From Bacteroidales bacterium (GTDB lineage: Bacteria > Bacteroidota > Bacteroidia > Bacteroidales > WCHB1-69): a stretch of DNA of 5,243 bases. Location of the stretch: the NCBI GenBank assembly GCA_017618435.1, contig JAFZUH010000195.1, forward strand, positions 1 to 5,243. The letters run 5' to 3'. A program made the position numbers and the translations under genes. The notes under the pieces were generated by a model. The model saw only the letters and a program-made list of their open reading frames with translations. It made no database searches and was not told where the DNA came from. Positions 1 through 5,243 of this stretch are shown in pieces (the first letter of the stretch is position 1; each line of letters begins with the position of its first letter).

Positions 1-1
1 A

Positions 2-310
2 AAAACATTTATCAGCAAAGCAAAACAATATGGTCATGATATTTTGCCGATTTATTTTGAAGGCAAAAATTCAAATTTTTTCTACAATTTGTCCCAACTG
101 CGTACAGCATTGCATATCAAAGCCAATATTGAACAAATATTTTTGCCTGATGAATTTTTCAAACAACGCAACTCTGAATTTAATGTTATCGTAAGTCATG
201 TTATCAAAAATGAAGAATTGTTGGCAGACAGCCGTTCGGATTTCGCCATTGCCCAATCTATCAAGCAAACAATATACCAATTGCCCAAAGAATTGAATGC
301 ACAACGATAA
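2..310 (+). CDS. Lysophospholipid acyltransferase-like protein, C-terminal fragment (5' end outside window)
   Basis: The open frame runs in from the window edge, so this is the last 102 codons of a longer gene; the TTG at 44 is an internal codon, not a start. The frame upstream of it reads KTFISKAKQYGHDI and continues without a break into LPIYFEGKNSNFFYNL. That motif, followed by LRTALHIKANIEQIFLPDEFFKQR, is familiar from the C-terminal part of Bacteroidetes PlsC-like acyltransferases (often annotated as putative hemolysin or glycerol acyltransferase). These acylate lysophospholipids or related amino lipids at the inner membrane. The catalytic HX4D box would lie upstream and cannot be checked. 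The last ~45 residues are less conserved and end in ELNAQR. The next gene starts 71 nt later behind its own promoter-like element, so this is probably the end of a separate transcription unit. The family is recognised from motif memory; the substrate is not known. Confidence 0.8.
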   Translation, partial: KTFISKAKQYGHDILPIYFEGKNSNFFYNLSQLRTALHIKANIEQIFLPDEFFKQRNSEFNVIVSHVIKNEELLADSRSDFAIAQSIKQTIYQLPKELNAQR

Positions 311-342
311 AATTTCCTGAAATACGTGAAATATATCGGTTT

Positions 343-358
343 TTATGCTACCTTTGCA
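343..358 (+). promoter_or_regulatory. Bacteroidetes-type promoter -7 element upstream of the transketolase gene
   Basis: The core TACCTTTG at 349-356 matches the Bacteroidetes primary-sigma -7 consensus TAnnTTTG. It lies in the gap between the acyltransferase stop and the transketolase start, 25 nt before the ATG. An identical 16-nt block (TTATGCTACCTTTGCA) occurs upstream of the phosphoesterase gene at 2767-2782. I see no good -33 TTTG at the usual 19-21 nt spacing, so the call rests on the -7 element, its position and the second copy. Transcription would be expected to start a few bases after the element, giving a leader of about 20 nt or less. Confidence 0.65.
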
Positions 359-381
359 AAGTTTATAACATCAATATAAAA

Positions 382-1236
382 ATGATACAAAAAGAAAGAG
401 TTACACAATTGCAAAGAATTGCAACACAAGTTAGAAGAGACGCATTAAGAATGGTTCATGGAGTACAATCAGGACATCCGGGCGGTTCGTTGGGCTGTGC
501 CGACTTTATGGTTGCCCTGTTTTTTGAACAAATGAACATCAATCCCGAAAACTTCACTTTTGAAGGACATAATGAAGACGTTTTTTTTCTATCCAACGGT
601 CATATCACCCCATGTTTGTATTCCACTATGGCACGTAGAGGATATTTTGAGGTATCAGAGTTGAGTACATTCAGACTATTGGGAACAAGATTGCAAGGAC
701 ACCCTTCCAATCAACACAACTTGCCCGGCATAAGAATGGCTTCAGGTTCATTGGGACAAGGTGCTTCTGTTGCTTTAGGTGTGGCTCAAGCAAAAAAACT
801 TAACAATGACAAATCATTGGTTTATGTGCTAACTGGTGACGGTGAATTGCAAGAAGGTCAATTGTGGGAAGCATTCATGTATGCAGGTGCCAAACATGTG
901 GACAACATTATTCTTACCGTTGACTACAACCACAAACAAATTGACGGTTCGGTAGAACAGGTGCTTTCATTGGACAATTTGGAAGACAAATTCAAAGCAT
1001 TCGGTTGGGAAGTCATCGTGGGCGAAGGCAATGATATGGAACTGTTGTTGGAAAATTTGCAAAAAGCCAAAACTTTTATCGGTAAAGGCAAACCTATTGC
1101 ATTCTTGATGCATACCGAAATGGGCTATGGCGTTGATTTTATGCAAGGAAACAACAAATGGCATGGTTCTGCTCCTAATGACGAGCAATTAGCCAACGCT
1201 TTAAATCAGTTAGAAGAAACATTGGGCGATTATTAA
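382..1236 (+). CDS. tkt: Transketolase, N-terminal (thiamine diphosphate-binding) subunit of a split enzyme
   Basis: This 284-residue protein matches only the N-terminal, diphosphate-binding half of transketolase; full-length enzymes have about 620-670 residues. Transketolase moves two-carbon ketol units between sugar phosphates in the non-oxidative pentose phosphate pathway in the cytoplasm. Visible motifs are SGHPGGSLG (30-38), FLSNGH (69-74), GHPS (106-109), SGSLGQG (121-127), and the ThDP/Mg site GDGELQEGQLWEA (152-164) followed by DYNHKQIDG (181-189). A late histidine-glycine (KWHGSAP, 259-265) closes the domain, and the protein ends naturally at LGDY with a stop codon, so it is a split subunit and not a broken gene. 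The pyrimidine-binding and C-terminal domains must come from a second polypeptide, usually encoded directly downstream in related bacteria; here the next gene is a permease. The ATG at 382 follows an A-rich leader and the promoter element at 349-356. Confidence 0.93.
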   Translation: MIQKERVTQLQRIATQVRRDALRMVHGVQSGHPGGSLGCADFMVALFFEQMNINPENFTFEGHNEDVFFLSNGHITPCLYSTMARRGYFEVSELSTFRLLGTRLQGHPSNQHNLPGIRMASGSLGQGASVALGVAQAKKLNNDKSLVYVLTGDGELQEGQLWEAFMYAGAKHVDNIILTVDYNHKQIDGSVEQVLSLDNLEDKFKAFGWEVIVGEGNDMELLLENLQKAKTFIGKGKPIAFLMHTEMGYGVDFMQGNNKWHGSAPNDEQLANALNQLEETLGDY

Positions 1237-1255
1237 GCCATTTTTCGCTTCTGTC

Positions 1256-2695
1256 ATGAAAGTCAATGACAAATTTCTATTAAAAACCTATATAGGGCCA
1301 TTTTTCTTGACTTTCCTTGTGGTTTTGTTTGTGTTTATCATGCAATTCCTATGGAAATATATAGATGATTTGGTCGGAAAAGGCTTGGATATTCTAACGC
1401 TGGGAAAATTATTTTTTTACAGCGTTTTTACGTTTGTCCCCATGGCTTTGCCGCTTGGAGTTTTGTTGTCTTCGCTGATAACATTCGGCAATTTGGCGGA
1501 ACGGAATGAATTGACTGCTATGAAATCGGCCGGTATTTCATTATACAGAATCATACAACCGATTTTGATATTCGTTATTGCCATCACTTGTGTGGCCTTT
1601 GTATTCACCAACAATGTTGTACCCTATATGAGTCTGAAATTTACAACTCTATTGCATGACATTCAAGCACAAAAGCCCGCTTTGAACATTGAAGAAGGCA
1701 TCTTTTACAGAGAAATTGACAATTATATTATTCGTATCGGAGAAAAAGACAAAGACAACAAAACCATTCATGACATTATTATTTATGACCATACGAGAAA
1801 CACAGGCTACACAACAATGACCTATGCAGAAAAAGGAACAATGGAAATGACAAAAGACAAACAATATCTGTTGTTCACTTTGGAAAACGGATTCGTTTAT
1901 GACGAAAACCGCAACTACGACCCCTCTTTAAAAGCCTCTGAAATGCCTTTGACAAGAGGTACATTCAAAAGCCAGCAAATGCGTTTTGATTTGTCATCTT
2001 TTCAACGGCAATCCATTGGAGAAGACTTTTACAAAGACAACTACGAAATGCTGAATGTATTACAACTTAATCGTTACATTGATACCATGCAACAAGAGCT
2101 ATCGGCTATGGGTGCATGCCGAGGCAACAACCTATTGGGTCGCATTATCTATATAAACAGAGATTATCAAGACAGTGTGGCGGCAACATATCCCACTACC
2201 CAAGACAATGTGAAAAAATTGACCTTGGCTGAACAAATAAACATGTATGCTACGGCTATACAAACCCTTAGAGACGGAACAGGAATAACCGAATTTGACT
2301 TAATGGAATATGAATCCATTGCAAACAACAAATGGCGTTATGAAATAGAATGGCACAAAAAATTCTCATTATCTTTGGCGTGTTTGCTGCTTTTCTTTGT
2401 GGGTTGCCCCCTTGGTGCCATTATAAGAAAAGGCGGTTTAGGTATTCCGCTAACGGTTTCTGTCTTTATCTTTGTGGTTTATTGGGTAGTTACAACAACA
2501 GGAGAACGCATGGCACGTATCGGAACCATCTCTCCATTCTTAGGTGTTTGGTTTGCTTCAATGATATTATTGCCTTTGGGTATATTTCTGCTTTACAAAG
2601 CCTCTACCGAAGCAGGGTTGAACGACTTGTCTTTGTTGAAACAATGGTTTAACAAGTTATCCAACCTCAATCCCCTAAGGCCAAAGAAATCCTGA
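1256..2695 (+). CDS. LptF/LptG (YjgP/YjgQ) family inner-membrane permease
   Basis: The 479-residue protein has the LptF/LptG architecture. Three N-terminal membrane segments (about 12-34, 52-76 and 98-119) are followed by a periplasmic beta-rich domain (about 135-250), then three C-terminal segments (about 369-390, 397-415 and 427-448). The family signature NELTAMKSAGISLYRI lies at 84-99, and the second signature, EWHKKFSLSLACLLLFFVG, at 365-383, is followed by CPLGAIIRKGGLGIP. LptF and LptG pair with the ATPase LptB and draw lipopolysaccharide from the inner membrane into the periplasmic Lpt bridge. E. coli LptF and LptG have about 360 residues; the extra length is a mostly helical, polar insert (about 255-365) before the fourth segment, which I associate with Bacteroidetes members. 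LptF and LptG cannot be told apart from this sequence alone. The gene begins 19 nt after transketolase with no promoter motif between them, so co-transcription is likely. Confidence 0.92.
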   Translation: MKVNDKFLLKTYIGPFFLTFLVVLFVFIMQFLWKYIDDLVGKGLDILTLGKLFFYSVFTFVPMALPLGVLLSSLITFGNLAERNELTAMKSAGISLYRIIQPILIFVIAITCVAFVFTNNVVPYMSLKFTTLLHDIQAQKPALNIEEGIFYREIDNYIIRIGEKDKDNKTIHDIIIYDHTRNTGYTTMTYAEKGTMEMTKDKQYLLFTLENGFVYDENRNYDPSLKASEMPLTRGTFKSQQMRFDLSSFQRQSIGEDFYKDNYEMLNVLQLNRYIDTMQQELSAMGACRGNNLLGRIIYINRDYQDSVAATYPTTQDNVKKLTLAEQINMYATAIQTLRDGTGITEFDLMEYESIANNKWRYEIEWHKKFSLSLACLLLFFVGCPLGAIIRKGGLGIPLTVSVFIFVVYWVVTTTGERMARIGTISPFLGVWFASMILLPLGIFLLYKASTEAGLNDLSLLKQWFNKLSNLNPLRPKKS

Positions 2696-2766
2696 TACAG
2701 ATACACGCCAATAAAACATCAATATATTGAATTTTATTTTGCCGTTTCTGCCGTTAATTAAAAGAA

Positions 2767-2782
2767 TTATGCTACCTTTGCA
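2767..2782 (+). promoter_or_regulatory. Bacteroidetes-type promoter -7 element upstream of the DHH phosphoesterase
   Basis: TACCTTTG at 2773-2780 fits the TAnnTTTG consensus and sits inside a 16-nt block identical to the one at 343-358. A weak TCTG at 2747-2750 could serve as the -33 element with a 22-nt spacer; a better TTTG at 2738-2741 is too far away (31 nt). If it is active, transcription would begin near 2785-2790. That would exclude the upstream in-frame starts at TTG 2727 and ATG 2769 and favour TTG 2808, 27 nt after the element. The same distance is 25 nt at the transketolase gene. Confidence 0.65.
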
Positions 2783-2807
2783 CATTATCAATCAAAACAA
2801 AGACACA

Positions 2808-3836
2808 TTGAAAACGGAAGATATTTGGGAAATAAAGCGGAGATTGGCAACACGGCAAAAAATTGCCATCGTTATTCATTACAATCCCGATGGTGATGCC
2901 ATAGGTTCTGCTTTGGCTTTGCAGATGTTTTTCCAACAAAAAGGCCATCAAGCGGACATTTTATCCCCCAACCATTTTCCGACTTATCTGTCATGGATGC
3001 CTCAAAGTGAAACTATCCATATAGCCACCGAAGAAATTGAAACTTGTCAAAGTATTATTGGGCAGGCCGATATGATTTTTTGTTTGGATTTTAATGCATT
3101 TAATCGCATAGGTATGTTAGAACCTTTGCTAACAGATGCTAAAAAATTCAAGATATTAATAGACCATCATATTGCCCCGATGCCTTACTTTGACATCTCC
3201 TACTCCGACTCAGAATACACCTCTTCCACCTGTGAATTGGTTTATCGTTTTATAGCAGACCACATGCAAGAACCCGAAGCCGTAAACAAGGCTATTGCCG
3301 AATGTTTATATGTAGGTATTATCACCGACACGGGTTCGTTGAGTTATTCATGCAACCACCCTTCCACCTATAGCGTTGTCAGTGCCTTGGTGGCACAACA
3401 TATTGATTGCGAAAAAATACACAGACTCGTCTATGATACTTTTTCAGAAAGCAGAATACGTCTATTGGGCTATTGTTTGACCAAAAGACTGCACATAAGG
3501 GAAGAATATGCCACTTCATTCATATTTCTTACCAAAGAAGATTTGAATACTTTCCATTACCAACAAGGGGATACGGAAGGTATTGTCAATTATGGATTAT
3601 CCATTAAACCTATTCGTTTTACGGCATTTTTCACCGAAAGAGATGACAGAATACGGATTTCATTCCGTTCAAAGGGCAATTTTGACGTAAATTGCTTTGC
3701 AAGACAACATTTCAATGGCGGTGGACACAAAAATGCTTCAGGAGGCAATTCTTATGACGATATGGAAACAACCATAGCCAAATTTGAAGCCCTATTAAAA
3801 CAATATCAACAAGAATTGCTTACACCGTGGGATTAA
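2808..3836 (+). CDS. nrnA: DHH/DHHA1 family phosphoesterase, NrnA-like (oligoribonuclease / pAp phosphatase)
   Basis: From TTG 2808 this gives 342 residues, close to the usual 310-350 for NrnA-type proteins. The DHH motifs appear in order: HYNPDGDAIGS (24-34, motif I), FCLDFN (91-96, motif II), the name-giving DHH at 119-121 in ILIDHH, and TDTGSLSY (173-180, motif IV). The C-terminal DHHA1 domain carries the substrate-binding FNGGGHKNASGG (302-313). Such enzymes use two metal ions to degrade very short oligoribonucleotides and to dephosphorylate 3'-phosphoadenosine 5'-phosphate in the cytoplasm. The frame is open back to TTG 2727, and ATG 2769 is an alternative start. Both would lie upstream of, or within, the promoter-like element at 2773-2780, and the extra residues are not needed for the first helix before motif I. 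The family is certain, the start moderately so. The 3' end overlaps the next gene by 10 nt. Confidence 0.9.
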   Translation: MKTEDIWEIKRRLATRQKIAIVIHYNPDGDAIGSALALQMFFQQKGHQADILSPNHFPTYLSWMPQSETIHIATEEIETCQSIIGQADMIFCLDFNAFNRIGMLEPLLTDAKKFKILIDHHIAPMPYFDISYSDSEYTSSTCELVYRFIADHMQEPEAVNKAIAECLYVGIITDTGSLSYSCNHPSTYSVVSALVAQHIDCEKIHRLVYDTFSESRIRLLGYCLTKRLHIREEYATSFIFLTKEDLNTFHYQQGDTEGIVNYGLSIKPIRFTAFFTERDDRIRISFRSKGNFDVNCFARQHFNGGGHKNASGGNSYDDMETTIAKFEALLKQYQQELLTPWD

Positions 3837-4357
3837 AACTACTTTGCATACTAACCTTATTGTTGTGCTTTTCTTGCAATAGAGAAAAAAACACAGACAT
3901 TGTATCACCCAACAAACAAACCTCTACGGAAATGCCCGTTGATGTACATCGCGAAATAGCAAGACGGGAAATGGCAGACATTCAACTTATCGCCAAACGA
4001 TACAATTGGCATTTGACACAAACATCTTCCGGTTTAATGTATGAAATAGTCAATAAACATCAGGGCACTATGCCTACAGCAGGTGATATGGTAACCATAA
4101 CAGGCTCTATCGCCACACCTGCAGGCGTATATGTACTTGACAGCCACAAAGACGGGGCGAAAACCTTTCAGGTAAATCGCTCTGACGATTTTGTCGGATT
4201 GCACGAATTGGTGCAACTTATGCACGAAGGCGATTCCTTAAACGCGATTGTTCCCTCTTTTTTGGCCTATGGCATTTCCGGCAATGGAGAAAAAATTGCC
4301 GGAGCAACAAGTTTGATTTGTAAAATAAAATTAATAAACATAAATAAAAATAATTAG
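3827..4357 (+). CDS. FKBP-type peptidyl-prolyl isomerase-like lipoprotein (GldI-like)
   Basis: This is a 176-residue predicted lipoprotein. A short hydrophobic signal (residues 4-16) ends in the lipobox CFSC, with Cys17 as the lipidation site. A polar linker and a helical stretch (about 38-60) lead into one FKBP-like domain (about 66-174). The family pattern GLHELVQLMHEGD (124-136) followed by PSFLAYG (143-149) is clear, and it resembles the small GldI-like FKBP lipoproteins of Bacteroidetes. Aligned by eye with human FKBP12, Asp37 (D105) and Tyr82 (Y148) are kept, while Tyr26, Phe36, Trp59 and Phe99 appear replaced (Gly93, Leu104, Leu125, Cys165). Isomerase activity is therefore uncertain and a chaperone role is possible. 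The GTG start is the only standard start codon that includes the signal peptide. It overlaps the phosphoesterase by 10 nt, implying translational coupling. Whether it is a true GldI gliding protein cannot be decided here. Confidence 0.82.
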   Translation: MGLKLLCILTLLLCFSCNREKNTDIVSPNKQTSTEMPVDVHREIARREMADIQLIAKRYNWHLTQTSSGLMYEIVNKHQGTMPTAGDMVTITGSIATPAGVYVLDSHKDGAKTFQVNRSDDFVGLHELVQLMHEGDSLNAIVPSFLAYGISGNGEKIAGATSLICKIKLININKNN

Positions 4358-4361
4358 TAAA

Positions 4362-5213
4362 ATGAAAAAAATAGCATTCTATGCAACAATGATGATTATC
4401 GGAAGCCTTATGCTTTCTGCTTGTAAAGGCAATCTTTACAAAGGGTTTGAAAAATCGGACAGCGGTATGTATTACCGTACAATAACAACAAATGCAGACG
4501 GTCGTGTCCCCCAAATGGGTGACATTCTGTTCTTGACAGTATCATGTCATTCCAACAACGATTCTATCAACAATTCAGAATTTTTCAAAAGTTTTGAAAA
4601 CAGAGATATGACCGATATGCTTAGCAAGCCATATTATACCAATGACCTCCAAGAGGCCTATGCTATGATGAAAGAAGGTGAAGAAAAAGAATTTGCTTTA
4701 AGAGCCGATTCATTTTTCTTGGTTGGATTCGGTCCTACCTCTTTGCCAAGTGTTGTTTCCTCCGAAGATGTTTTGTATATCAAATTAAAATTGAACAGAG
4801 TGGCTACCATAGAAGAATTGACGACAGAAGAAGCCGATATTATAGCCAAATATGTACAAGACAACAACATTACCGTACCACCTACCGAGGACGGTCTGTA
4901 CATAGAAGAAATAGCAACAGGTGAAGGAAAAACCGTTGCTCCAAACGATACCATTATTTTAAACATCACCCTCAAAGACCTCAAAACAGACACTATCATC
5001 AATTCGTCTGCAGAAATGGGTGAACCGCTGAAATTCATTTATGGACAACAACCCTTGTTGCCTGTTTTGGAACAATCAATCGCCACGATGAAAAAAGGCA
5101 GCAAATACAAAGTCATTAGTCCGGACAGAATGGCTTATCAAGGCAAATACCCTAGTATTCCATTGTGTACACCTATGATTTTTGAAATTGAATTAATAGA
5201 TATTGTTAAATAA
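4362..5213 (+). CDS. Lipoprotein with two FKBP-like domains
   Basis: This is a 283-residue predicted lipoprotein. Its N-terminus (MKKIAFY, a hydrophobic stretch, then the lipobox LSAC with Cys21) indicates export and lipid anchoring. Two FKBP-like units follow. The first (about 34-147) opens with SGMYYRTI and contains QMGDILFL, a central AMMKEGEEKEF and a closing VLYIKLKLNRV. A helical linker (about 149-170) leads to the second (about 178-281): GLYIEEIATGEGK, PNDTIILNITL, ATMKKGSKYKVISP and MIFEIELIDI. By eye against FKBP12, the second unit keeps Tyr82 (Y259) and Phe99 (F274) but lacks Tyr26 (I202), Phe36/Asp37 (I213/N214) and Trp59 (L236), so catalysis is doubtful. The first unit is more divergent still. 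The gene starts 4 nt after the preceding FKBP-like lipoprotein, so the two are almost certainly made together, perhaps as a paired periplasmic or outer-membrane folding factor. The fold call is firm for the second unit, moderate for the first. Confidence 0.8.
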   Translation: MKKIAFYATMMIIGSLMLSACKGNLYKGFEKSDSGMYYRTITTNADGRVPQMGDILFLTVSCHSNNDSINNSEFFKSFENRDMTDMLSKPYYTNDLQEAYAMMKEGEEKEFALRADSFFLVGFGPTSLPSVVSSEDVLYIKLKLNRVATIEELTTEEADIIAKYVQDNNITVPPTEDGLYIEEIATGEGKTVAPNDTIILNITLKDLKTDTIINSSAEMGEPLKFIYGQQPLLPVLEQSIATMKKGSKYKVISPDRMAYQGKYPSIPLCTPMIFEIELIDIVK

Positions 5214-5230
5214 ACAAACTTTTATACATC

Positions 5231-5243
5231 ATGAAACTTATCA
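5231..5243 (+). CDS. Start of a further gene (truncated by window edge)
   Basis: An ATG at 5231 opens a frame reading MKLI before the window ends. It lies 17 nt after the stop of the double-FKBP lipoprotein, behind an AT-rich leader like those of the other genes here, so it is probably the next member of the same run. A lysine after the start followed by hydrophobic residues would suit a signal peptide, but four residues are too few to assign a family. Confidence 0.5.

Noticed and set aside
1237..1306. Direct repeat GCCATTTTTC at 1237-1246 and 1297-1306 around the permease start
   Set aside because: It is short and low in complexity, one copy is inside coding sequence, and nothing marks it as a mobile-element or recombination site.
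2350..2652. 100-codon + strand frame inside the 3' end of the permease gene
   Set aside because: It is out of frame with membrane segments supported by family signatures, and the translation looks like a shifted reading of hydrophobic codons.
2696..2766. Possible transcription terminator after the permease gene
   Set aside because: No GC-rich stem followed by a T-run is visible; the only inverted repeat is an AT-only core without a loop.
3839..3848. TACTTTGC just inside the FKBP-like lipoprotein gene, resembling a -7 promoter element
   Set aside because: It has one base too few between TA and TTTG, and it lies downstream of the only start codon that preserves the signal peptide, so it is unlikely to drive this gene.
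4658..5038. 126-codon open frame on the minus strand within the double-FKBP lipoprotein gene
   Set aside because: It lies fully inside a well-supported gene on the other strand, and its translation is serine/valine-rich with no recognisable domain, as expected of a shadow frame.

Overview
The window looks like an ordinary chromosomal segment from a member of the Bacteroidetes (Bacteroidota). Four things point there: the AT-leaning base composition, A-rich leaders without a clear Shine-Dalgarno sequence, two promoter elements of the TAnnTTTG type, and protein families with Bacteroidetes-style features (an acyltransferase tail with the GKNSNFFYNL motif, a split transketolase, a long LptF/LptG-type permease, and FKBP-like lipoproteins after a DHH phosphoesterase). 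I cannot name the genus. All genes lie on the + strand and coding density is high.

Layout: (1) 2-310, the C-terminal end of a lysophospholipid acyltransferase-like protein whose start lies outside the window. (2) A 71-nt gap with a promoter-like -7 element, then a likely two-gene unit: the N-terminal (thiamine diphosphate) half of a split transketolase (382-1236) and, 19 nt later, an LptF/LptG-family inner-membrane permease (1256-2695). The C-terminal transketolase half is not next to its partner. (3) A gap of about 110 nt that carries a second copy of the same 16-nt promoter core, then a compact run: an NrnA-like DHH/DHHA1 phosphoesterase (start best placed at TTG 2808), an FKBP-like lipoprotein overlapping its end by 10 nt, a second lipoprotein with two FKBP-like domains 4 nt further on, and the first 13 nt of another gene at 5231.

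The first half touches envelope lipid biology (acyltransferase, LPS-transport permease) and central carbon metabolism (pentose phosphate pathway). The second half couples turnover of short RNA / phosphoadenosine phosphate to two exported lipoproteins that probably act as periplasmic chaperones or binding proteins. Several residues of the canonical FKBP active site are absent in both lipoproteins.

I found no RNA genes, mobile elements, CRISPR arrays or clear terminators, and no convincing undescribed system. The points most worth a second look are the separated transketolase half, the promoter-guided start of the phosphoesterase, and the degenerate FKBP lipoprotein pair.
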